Source: Piromyces finnis
Taxonomy: Eukaryota > Neocallimastigomycota > Neocallimastigomycetes > Neocallimastigales > Neocallimastigaceae
Direction of reading: 5' to 3'
Assembly (NCBI GenBank): GCA_002104945.1
Contig: MCFH01000001.1
Location: 1,577,001-1,641,000, forward strand
Length of the DNA stretch: 64,000 nucleotides
The notes beneath the pieces were generated by a model. It was given only the letters and a program-made list of their open reading frames with translations. It searched no databases and was not told the origin of the DNA. The position numbers were made by a program, and so were the translations under genes. Below, in pieces: positions 54,240-64,000 of the stretch (positions are counted from its first letter, which is position 1; the number at the start of each line of letters is the position of its first letter).

Positions 54240-57200
54240 ATGATTTCAGAAATTCAAACTTTTATTGAGAATAAAAGTAATACTAAGGAAGCATTTGATT
54301 CTTTGAATCAAATGATTCAGTATGTTAATAACAAAAAAGTCACTATTTTAATGATTGTTGAGGATTTATCTGATACATTAGTTAACACTGATCCAAAAAT
54401 TAGAGCAAAAGGTATTTTTGAATATTTACCATTTCTAGCAATATTATAAATATTTAAATTGATAAATATTTTAGGGATGAATTATTTTTTAATTTAATTA
54501 ATGAAATAAATATAATTACTTGTAAATTATATATATGAAGGGGTTGAATTACTTATAAAAGTATTCTCTAATTGTGATGTTTCAATAATTACTCCAAAAA
54601 TCGGTATGAATTTATTTATAGAATGTTATATATAAATTTTATTAATTTAATTGTTAATATTTTTAAATGTTATATTATATATAATTTCGAAATATTATAA
54701 AAATTAATAATTCGAAATTGATTTATATTTATAAATTTCAAAAATTCGATTTTTTAAAAAAATATGTATATATATATAATAGCCAGTGTAATTTTAAAGT
54801 TTTGTTTAGAACGTTTAAATGATTTACATAGTTTACAATCATTATTGGAAGGTATTCTTTATATAACAGAAAATCTCGAGATTGATAGTGAAATTGTTAA
54901 TGATATTCCAAAAACGTAAATATATAAAAAAAGATTAAAAAAGAAATTAAATATATGATTCTTCGAAAATTTTAATTAAATAAAATATAATATATGTAAA
55001 ATAGTTTATTTGACGAATTAACTATCCAAGGTTATCAACAAACTGTAAGACATGTAATTTTCAAAATTTATGATTCCTTAGTAGAAAAGTATTTGAGTGG
55101 TAAATTTCTTTATATATAAACATATATTTATATATTTTTTTAAAAAAACTCTTTTTGATATAATATATATAAATTATGTGATAAATTTTCAATAGAGTTA
55201 AAAAAAATCGAAGATATATTTGTTCCTGGATTTGTTCAAACAGTTGAAGGTGAAAAAGATCCAAGAAATATAATGATTATATTTAAAATTATAAAAATTA
55301 TATTAAAAGAAATGAATTATAAGCCATACATTGAGGTACAATTATTTAAATAAAAACATATTTATTATAATATCTTAAAATCTAAATTATATTAAAATTA
55401 TATTAAAAATTATTTATAAAATTTAAGGATATATTTGAAATTGTATTTTGTTATTTCCCAATTTCATTTAAATCTCCACCAGGAAATGTAATAAAAATCA
55501 CAACTGAAGATCTAAAAAATGGATTAAGGTATTTATTATTTTTATTCTTATGAAGAATAAAGATATAAAATAAATACTCTAAATAAAATTATTAAATCAT
55601 AAAAAATTTTATCAAATACAGAGAATGTTTAACAGCAGTACCTGAAATTTCAAAATTTGCCATTCCTCAATTAATTGAAAAATTAAGCTCAAGATTGGAT
55701 AATACTAAAGTAATATTTATTAATTATTATTAATAATCATTATTTTAGTTGCATATTGACAATTTATATTATTATAATTATTATTTTAAGAGAGATTCAA
55801 TAGATATTCTTGTAGCAGGAGGTGAAAAGTATGATATAGAAGATTACATCAATAATCTTGAAAAATTAACCGAGATTTTAAGAGATGAAGTAAATATATA
55901 TGAAATAAAATTAAAATTTATCATATAATAAAAATATTTAAAAAGATAAATTATATAAATAGGCATTTGATAATGCAGGGGAATCATTAGAATCTTTATA
56001 CCTTGATGCTATTTCATCATTTACTAATATATATAGCAGAGGTGGTAATGAATGTCTTGATAAATATATTAAAGAAATGACATCCAAACCAATTTCTTAT
56101 ATTAAAGATTATGGACATCCACGTGGAAAATTCAGTAGAAATATTATTTGTGCAGTTATAAAAGAAAATGGTAAGTTTGTTTATAAATCAAAAAATATAA
56201 ATAAATTGTGTAATTAATAGAAAAAAAAATGGAATTCCTTATATGATTTTTATAGAATATGCTTTTAATAAAATAATAAATGAAATTTTCCCTGATTTAA
56301 TGGATAAAATTGAACAACCAAATCCACCAAGTGTTCAATCATTTTTAATGGAATACGTAAGAAGTATATTATCAATAGCAAATTTAAGATTTATTGGTAA
56401 AGATAATATAATTTACCAATATAAGGATATTTTGTTTAAAGAATTCAATGAATTAAAGAAAAGTGATGATGATAATGATTTTAAAAAAGATATGGAGATT
56501 TCAAGTATTGGAGGTTTATATGAAATGGCTAACCTTGAAGAATTTTTACCTGCTGATCAAGTAAAACATAAATATATATAATTTTAGTAAACAAAATAAT
56601 TATTTTCATATATTATTAATAATATTAATGCTTTATATGTATTAAAATACTTTCTAAATATTTTTAATTAAAATAAGATTAAAGATATTATTAATGATTT
56701 TAACAATAAATTATTAAGTGATTCAAGAGAAGAAATTAGAAAATTATGTTTGAAGAATATTCTTGGATTATCAATGAAAAACTCAGATTTAATTACTACT
56801 ATTACTTTACCATTACTTTATAATAAGTTACAAGGTATACATTATTGTATTAAAATAATAAATACAATTAAATTACTAATAAAAAATCGTATACCTGAAA
56901 TATAATTTTTAAATAAATAAATAAAAAAAAAATTAGCTGATATGATTGATAGTAATTATGAATGGGTTTTACAATCTTATGAAGATATAACAATAGAATG
57001 TAAATTCTATGAAGATACTATTAGTAAATTAATATCATTATATGAAGATGGAATAAACGGTATGCTATTGTTGCATTAATAATTATTTTAATTCTAGTTT
57101 ATACCACATTTATTCTATTTGAATATATAAGTATGATATTAATAAAAACTTGTTTATTTCTAATAATATTTGATAAAATTCATATATATTATATAAATTA

Positions 57201-59134
57201 AAAGGAAAGCAAAATACTGATTACTTAACAAAATTATTAGAATCAGTTAAAAATATTATTGATAGAGGAATTCAAAAAGAAATTAATAACAAAGATATAA
57301 TTGTAAACTGTTTCCCTATATTTAAAGATAATATTTTAAGAATTGTTATACACAATTCAGTTCAACAAAGAGAAGAACTTCAAAATATTGATATAATTTC
57401 ATTAATATTCCAAAAATTCCAAAGTATAATGGATGAAGATAAAAATAAAGAATTCAATGAAGAAATATTAAATATATTTGTTAATAAGAAGTTATTAAAC
57501 AGCATGGATATTGATGGTAATATTGAATTTAATCCATTAAATGTAAGTAATTTTGTTTATAATATTACTGTTAATGTAATAATAATCATTTCAAAATTAT
57601 TAAAAAATATATTCTGTAAAATAATAATGTAGGAAAATTCACCAAAAGCCCAAACCTGCTTATTAAATATTCTTATTTCTATTACTTGCAATATAAGTCA
57701 AGATGTAATAATTATATAAAATTTTTAATAAATATATATAAATATTAACTAGTAGTATTTTTTATATATACAAAATTATTTATATAAAGATATTTAATAA
57801 TACAACAGCTAAAGTAATAAATGAAGAATTTTTAAATACATTAGTAAAAAGTATAATTAATACTTTAAATTCAAATTATGCAAATTTGGTTTCAAAATTT
57901 ATATCCTTATATTGTATCAGATTTAATGATGGTAATTAATAGATAGTTAATTCTATTACATAGAATTCATTCTTAATATTAAATTTTATTTTAATAAATT
58001 TTAAAAAAAAATTATTAGAAAAATGTATCCAAAATAGGATCAAAGCTTGGATTGAGAATGATATCTATTCAGTTATAAATTCAAATATGGTTTTTAAGGA
58101 AACAACTATTATTTTATTTTCATGGGTAATTAAATATACTAATAATTAAGTATAGTCATAAATGAATACTAATTAGGGTTTTTATATATATATATATATA
58201 TATATATAAATGTAATAGTTTTTAAAGGTTTTGTTTGTTAAATCAAATCCAGATGTTTCCAAATATACATTAGATTTAATAAATTTAATTCCAAACGAAA
58301 GTCATGCTACCTCATGTGTTAATGGAATGAAGACAATATTTGATGTAGAAACCTTCCCAATTGAAGCTAACAGTTTATATACAATAGATGTAAGATATAA
58401 TGATATATAATATTAATTGAACTGTAAAAACTAAACAATTTATATAAAATTTTTTTATGAATAATTAATAGACGGAATTCGAAGGAAATCTTATCAATAC
58501 TTTACTCAATGAGTTAATTGTAATATACAAAAGTTCTGAAATAAAGAATATTCATGTTATTGTAGCTTTAGGTGTCTTATTAAAATTATCAAATGTTAAA
58601 TCTATAACATGCAAAGAAGAGGTAAAATATTTAACATATATTAATAAATATAACAATTAAAACTAGAATATATTTTTTAGAATTTGCTGGTTATTTATAT
58701 ATTTGCGTATTTTCTATTTTAAAAATTATTGATTAATAAATATTAATAATATAATATAATATAATGATTAGGTTAAACCAATAATGTTATATGCTTTAAC
58801 CTTGGAAGATTCAAGTGTATTAGTTTCTTCCTTAGAATTTTTAATTGTTCTCACGTCTGCATTACCAAATGAATTAAGAAGTGATTTATTTATTCTTATT
58901 AAATATTTATTAAGATTGACCAAGGCAAAGAATAGTTTAGCATACACTATTAAAGTTAGAGTATTAAGTTTAAGATTCCTCGATCTTATTTCCAAAACAT
59001 ATGATAATTATGAATTACTTCCAATGAAGCAAAATGTTATAAACGAGTTGGACTGTGTGTTAGATGATAATAAGAAATATGTAAGAAAAATGGCTGTCCA
59101 TTGTCGTAATCAATGGTTTACACTTGTTAATTGA
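54240..59134 (+). CDS. MMS19: MMS19/Met18, cytosolic Fe-S assembly targeting factor
   Basis: HEAT-repeat adaptor of the CIA targeting complex, which delivers Fe-S clusters to DNA polymerases, helicases such as XPD, and primase. Nineteen exons: 54240-54411, 54541-54603, 54783-54915, 55005-55099, 55196-55335, 55428-55528, 55622-55709, 55791-55889, 55963-56170, 56256-56560, 56678-56834, 56937-57059, 57205-57542, 57633-57704, 57790-57931, 58019-58125, 58228-58389, 58472-58621, 58772-59134. All phases agree, giving 1005 aa (human 1030, yeast 1032). Diagnostic N-terminal segments are KGVELLIKVFSNCDVSIITP, LERLNDLHSLQSLLEGILYI, DPRNIMIIFKIIKIILKEMN, FEIVFCYFPISFKSPPGN and DLKNGLRECLTAVPEISKFA. The C-terminal HEAT block ends VRKMAVHCRNQWFTLVN, as in MMS19 (VRxAAVxARxxWxxL). 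The middle is more diverged. Nothing is truncated and the start is the first in-frame ATG. Confidence 0.93.
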
Positions 59135-61947
59135 TATATCAATTAATTTTTATTAAAGAAAATATTTATTAATCATAGTGATAAAAATTGTTAAAAAAAC
59201 ATAAAAATTAATTTATTAAAAAAATATATTTAAATAATTACAACAGAATTAAGTTTTTATATGCAATATGTTAAAAAATATATAAAAAAGAAATAGAAAT
59301 TAAAACTATCTATTTTTATATATAATAAATAAATAATTAACAAAATTTTTAAATTTATGATAATTCATAAATCCATTATTTTATTAGTAATTAAAAATGA
59401 AAAAAAAAAAAAAGTAATAATAATAAATATAATAAATTCTATAATACTATATTTTTAAAAAATATCTATTTATACCCTTAATATTTTTATGTAAATAATT
59501 TTTCAATTCATAAATATTTAAATTTTAAAAATTTATAGTTATAATTTTACTAAGAAATTCTTAGCAGAAAAATGAATAATAAGTGGAGCACTAAAAAAGG
59601 TATAAAAATATATACAATTATATAAGACAATGTACAATAATACGTACAATGATATACAATATTAAATGAAAAACTCCTAATTTATAAAAATATCAATTTC
59701 ATATTTGAAAAAATATCATAAAAACTAGTATGATGAAACCCTTATGACATGATATTAGTCATATTTAATTAATAAAGTTTTTATCCTATCATATTTAATT
59801 TAAATTTAATATGTATAGAATATTAAATATCACATAAATGCTATAGATAATAAACCTTATTTTTTAATTTTCTAAAATATCATATTATTGTTTTATATTA
59901 TATGACAATATTGTGCAACTTACATTATTATTATCATAGATATTTAATTTAATGCATTTTGATATTTTATTAAAAAAAAGTTTTTATCTTGTAGATAATA
60001 AATTCATTAAAGAGAAAATCATAAAATAATAATTATTTTGTACAACTTTAATTCATGAAAATATGATAAGTAATCCTATTACATATATTTTTATTATACA
60101 TTTTATTATATATTTTTATTATTATGTATAAGCAATCATAACTTTCTATGATTTATATGAGTGGGATTGTATTAATTCATATATTTATTATATAGAAAAA
60201 TGATTTATTGTAAAGAATATAATAAAAATAAATATATTTATATGAGTGGGATTGTATTAATTCATATATTTATTATTATATAGAAAAATGATTTATTGTA
60301 AAGAATGTAATAAAAATAAATATATATAAACTTTGTTAATAGAATTTATTATTAATTATTTCATAATAATACCATTACCTTCATTGTAACAAGAATGCTA
60401 ATAAAGTTCATATTCTATTATTATACTTTTTGATATTCTATGGTTATATAGCCATACAATAAAATCCTTAAATAATACTTCCAAGGATTTTCAAGAATTT
60501 TTTAATAAAATATATTAATTATATATTAAAACCTTAATTAATTGATAAGTCAATTATTTATAATATATGAATATATATTAATAATTTATATTAAAAAATT
60601 TTAATATATATATAATTTAATTATTGAATCATAATCATAATATTATTTTAATCAAAAATTTTTTATAATCATATTATTATATATTTTTTTAATATACTAT
60701 AGAATAAATATTCTATTGTACCTTTATTATTTTTTAATATATTATTTAGTATTTAGATAATAGTAATATCCCTATAATTCAAAAGGAAATTTTAAAGTAT
60801 AGAATTATTTTGTCATTTATTAAACATAATTAATTAATTAAATATTTTGACAATAAACCTTTTTTTTTATATATAAAAACTAAATATTCTTTTTTTTTTT
60901 TTTTTTTTTTATTTTAAATATTTTTTTTTTTTAAATTTTTTTTTTAAGAAAAGTATAATTATAAAACAGTAAAAGTTGAAAATTAATAGTAATACAAATA
61001 TTGTTAAACAATAATAGTAATTAATTTCAGCTTTAAAAGTATATTTGCTTCATTTTTTTAAAAGAAAAAATTTGGTTTTCTTTTTTATAGATAGTATCAA
61101 TATATATGAAAGTAAGTATAAATTGAATTAAATAGCTTTAAAAATATCAAAATCGTAAATTATATTTAGGAAGTAATAAATAAATAAATAAATAAATAGG
61201 CATTCAAAAAAAAAAAAAAAAAAAAAAGAATATTTATTATTTTTGAATTTAGAATAGAATTGTAAAAAAGTTATTAGAAATCTAATAAAAATAATACAGT
61301 GGGAAAAAATATAAAATAATATAAAATATGTATATAGTAAATAATAAAAAAAAATAAATGAAATATTCTCCTTTTTTTTTAAGAAAAAAAAAGTTTTGGA
61401 AATTTTTTTTTATTTCATATATAATAAATTGTAAATTTAATATATTTACTAATATATTTTAATATATAGTTTTTATATATTAAATAAAATTGTTTATTTA
61501 TATTTACACAAGGAAACTATAAACAATTCTATTGAATTTTACGTTTTTACTTTTTCTTACTTAAAAAAAATAAAAAAAAAAAGAAATAGAAAAGTAAAAA
61601 AAAGGAATTAATAAATACCTATAAAAGGTTAAAAAAACCCATGGTATACTGTTTATTAAAAAAAAAGAGAAAGTATACATAATCTTAGGAAGAATTACTT
61701 TTCAATATTAATAATAAAAAATAAAACAATATTAAAAATTGTTTAAAAATAAAGAAATAAAGTTATTGAATAATAAAGTAAAAATAAAAAAAATATATTC
61801 ATAATTATTTAATAGTTGAGCTATTAAGAAAATCTTGAATATATAAAAAAAACAAAAGAATAAATAAACAAATAAAATAGAAAGAAATATTTATATTTCG
61901 ATAAAGTTTATCCAATAAAAAAATCTATTTCACTTATAAATAACAAG
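59135..61947. other. Intergenic region (2.8 kb) between MMS19 and the mannosyltransferase
   Basis: No gene seen. It holds an 85-bp tandem duplication (60156-60326), a T-rich block around 60890-60945 and many A-rich tracts in the 600 bp before 61948 that probably belong to the promoter and 5' leader of the next gene. The 59560-60480 part is somewhat less monotonous than the deserts but shows no open frame. Confidence 0.5.
60156..60326. repeat. 85-bp tandem duplication
   Basis: Two adjacent copies beginning TATGAGTGGGATTGTATTAA. The first is 60156-60240 and the second 60241-60326. They differ mainly by a 3-bp ATT insertion and one or two substitutions, so the duplication is recent. Confidence 0.95.
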
Positions 61948-63498
61948 ATGAGAATATCAAGAAAACGTATCCTATTACCTTTAACTATTATTGCTTTCGT
62001 ATTATTATTTTCAACCCTTTTTTACTTTAGTTCTGAAAGATCAAAAGGAATTTTATCAGAACACTATTCAAATTTGATAAATAAAGAAATAAATAATAAA
62101 ACTGTATTAACAACAAATAATAACAGTACTGACAGTATTGCATCTGATAGTTTAAAGGCTAAAAATGAAGTTCATGCACAATTAGAAAATAGTATTAGTT
62201 CAATTGTATTAAGTTCTATAAAAAAAGAAATTAATGTAGATGATTTTGTTTCTCTACGTGAAAGAGTCGAACTTCATACTTATTTATGGCGTGAAATATT
62301 TGGTGAAGGACCATATAATGCCCAAACACTTCAAGAAGCATCATTCCTTATTCAAAACCCAAAACAATTAGTAGGATATCGTCGTCTTTTAGCTACTTTA
62401 CATCAAACATTATACCCATGGCTTTACAAACGTCGTTTCTATTCACCAAAAAATTTATTTAAATCATTCAATGGACGAGGTATTGTAATCTGTGCCGGTG
62501 ATGGACATTTTAAATATGCTATTAGTACAGTCGATACATTACGTAATATTATTGAATCTGAAATCCCAATTGAAATTTTTTATAATGGTGATAATGATTT
62601 ATCAATTGAAAATAGAAAAAAATTCCAGGAATATAAAGATGTTTATGTTTCTGATATTTCTAAATATTTCGATGAAGAACCATTAGAAATTGGTGGATGG
62701 GCAATTAAGCCATTTTCTATTTTAGCATCTCGTTTCCAAGAAGTTATTTTAATGGATGCAGATGCCATGTATATAAAAGATCCAGCTATCCTCTTTGAAG
62801 ATGAAGGATATATAAAATCTGGTACTATTTTCTTCCGTGATCGTACTTTATTCCCAGGTACCCATGGAGGTTCACAATGGCTTAAATCTTGGATGGTAGA
62901 TCCATTACCAGAAACAAAAGCTAATCGTTTTTGGAATGAAGAATCAGCACATGAAATGGAATCAAGTACAGTTGTTATGGATAAAAGTAGAGTATTTTTA
63001 GGTTTACTTGCTACATGTAAATTCAATGAAAAAAAAATTCGTGATGATGTAGTTTATCAAAATGTTCATGGTGATAAAGAAACATTCTGGATGGGTTTCG
63101 ATATGGCACGTCAACATTACAATGAGATCCCATTACCAATTGTATTTGTTGGTGAATTAGCTACAGGTGCTGAAGGTGATGATCCAAATGCTGAACAATT
63201 ATGTGGTCATGTTGGACATTTAGATAGAAATGGGGAAGTACTTTTCTGGAATGATCATATAGTTAAAGATAAAACCGATGAAAGATATATGGATAGATTA
63301 TTAAAATTTGAAGTATACCTTGTAGAAGATACTGAAGCTGAGTGGCCATCTTTCCATTGTATGAATTTGGATGGTCGTATTACAACTCCATTTAGTGAAG
63401 AAGAAAAGGCAGTAATAGATCAAATAATAACAAGAGAACGTAAGATGCATTTTGTTGTATCAGGAAAATATGAAGATGAAATGGAAAAGGATTATTAA
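61948..63498 (+). CDS. GT71 (MNN1-family) alpha-mannosyltransferase
   Basis: Golgi type II glycosyltransferase expected to add alpha-linked mannose (alpha-1,3 in MNN1) from GDP-mannose to protein glycans. Intronless, 516 aa. A short basic cytosolic tail (MRISRKR) precedes a signal anchor at about 8-28 (LLPLTIIAFVLLFSTLFYFS) and a polar stem to about 100. The catalytic domain runs from about 176: GRGIVICAGDGHFKYAISTV, IPIEIFYNGDNDLS, GGWAIKPFSILASRFQEVIL, then MDADAMYIKDP with the DxD metal/nucleotide-sugar motif at 270-272, FFRDRTLFPGTHGGSQWLKS, ESSTVVMDKSR and GDKETFWMGFDMA. This order is typical of MNN1/GT71. Length and single exon contrast with the intron-rich neighbours; codon use is less AT-extreme, which suggests high expression or a different history. 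The linkage made cannot be determined from sequence. Confidence 0.93.
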   Translation: MRISRKRILLPLTIIAFVLLFSTLFYFSSERSKGILSEHYSNLINKEINNKTVLTTNNNSTDSIASDSLKAKNEVHAQLENSISSIVLSSIKKEINVDDFVSLRERVELHTYLWREIFGEGPYNAQTLQEASFLIQNPKQLVGYRRLLATLHQTLYPWLYKRRFYSPKNLFKSFNGRGIVICAGDGHFKYAISTVDTLRNIIESEIPIEIFYNGDNDLSIENRKKFQEYKDVYVSDISKYFDEEPLEIGGWAIKPFSILASRFQEVILMDADAMYIKDPAILFEDEGYIKSGTIFFRDRTLFPGTHGGSQWLKSWMVDPLPETKANRFWNEESAHEMESSTVVMDKSRVFLGLLATCKFNEKKIRDDVVYQNVHGDKETFWMGFDMARQHYNEIPLPIVFVGELATGAEGDDPNAEQLCGHVGHLDRNGEVLFWNDHIVKDKTDERYMDRLLKFEVYLVEDTEAEWPSFHCMNLDGRITTPFSEEEKAVIDQIITRERKMHFVVSGKYEDEMEKDY

Positions 63499-63918
63499 AT
63501 ATATAATCAAATAATATAAAAATCAAAATTAATAACAATAGTGTTATGTTATTATTATATATATTCTTTAATTTTATATTTATTATTGAAAATATATTTA
63601 TTTATACAAATTCAGAAATATTAACTATTAAATATAACCAAATATAATTATCTTTTATTATAATGTTTATTTTCCATTTAAATTTTACAAATAGAATAAA
63701 CTAATAATGAAATATTTAATCAAATATCGTAGATTTAAATGAAAAAATAAAATTAACCAAAAAAAAAAAAAAAAAAAAAGAAAAAATAAATAAAAAATAA
63801 ATAAAAAATAAATAAAAAATATAAAAATATAAAAAAAAAAAAAATGTTAGTTGAAAATTCAATATCTTAACTTTATATATTTTTTCTTAATAAATCAAAT
63901 ATATTAAATTTATTATTA

Positions 63919-63990
<72 letters not shown>

Positions 63991-64000
63991 TTTTGCACTA
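63499..64000. other. 3' flank with short tandem repeats
   Basis: Downstream of the mannosyltransferase. It contains an A-run (about 63760-63779), AAAAATAAAT decamer-like repeats (about 63784-63822), an ATT run (about 63910-63933) and a TTTA tetranucleotide run (about 63934-63988). No gene. Confidence 0.6.
63934..63988. repeat. (TTTA)n microsatellite
   Basis: About 14 perfect TTTA units (equal to AAAT on the other strand), directly joined to an ATT triplet run on its left. The same tetranucleotide is expanded at 14808 and 27577. Confidence 0.95.

Noticed and set aside
62643-63026. 127-aa reverse frame inside the mannosyltransferase
   Set aside because: Antisense of a conserved catalytic domain; no independent evidence.

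Overview
The window is nuclear DNA of a very AT-rich eukaryote with short spliceosomal introns (GT..AG, mostly 75-160 bp), long homopolymer and microsatellite tracts, and Asn/Ser-rich proteins. The gene set points to a zoospore-forming, early-diverging fungus, most likely an anaerobic gut fungus (Neocallimastigomycota) or a close relative. A GT71/MNN1-type Golgi mannosyltransferase and a fused 7TM-RGS receptor fit fungi. An EFCAB10-like axonemal protein implies a flagellated stage. The base composition, asparagine runs and large AT-rich gene deserts are typical of gut fungi. The lineage is inferred, not proven.

Layout. 1-4062: a slightly GC-richer stretch with decayed coding-like sequence and one diverged direct repeat (about 1-2950), then plain spacer. 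4063-5359 (-): SRF/MCM1-type MADS-box factor. 5360-15130: a gene desert of nearly 10 kb with one orphan short ORF (10012-10269) and traces of older coding sequence. 15131-21309 (-): a 16-exon DHX57/YLR419W-like RWD DEAH-box helicase, reconstructed end to end (1339 aa). 23555-27119 (+): a 1008-aa Pro/Ser- and Arg-rich repeat protein. 28000-29518 (+): ribosomal-L1-fold protein (UTP30/RSL1D1 type). 30670-33060 (-): mpaB/rubber-oxygenase-domain membrane protein. 33061-39391: desert with a 636-bp hexanucleotide satellite. 39392-40368 (+): ARPC4. 41909-45242 (+): unrecognised multi-pass membrane protein. 45676-46530 (-): LSM3. 48327-51376 (+): 7TM-RGS protein. 52293-53458 (-): EFCAB10-like protein. 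54240-59134 (+): MMS19. 61948-63498 (+): GT71 mannosyltransferase.

Multiexon genes were assembled by hand. In each one all exon phases join without a frame break and the total length is a multiple of three, which is good internal support. The genes are unlinked housekeeping and signalling genes, not an operon or cluster: transcription (MADS), translation or RNA remodelling (helicase, L1 protein, LSM3), actin nucleation (ARPC4), G-protein signalling (7TM-RGS), flagellum (EFCAB10-like), Fe-S delivery (MMS19) and glycosylation (GT71).

No new multi-gene system was found. The most unusual items are the RGS box split by an insert of about 325 residues, the predicted oxygenase in a probable anaerobe, the unclassified Cys-ectodomain membrane protein, the hexanucleotide satellite, the 11-nt exon in LSM3, and the likely start-codon-only exon of ARPC4.
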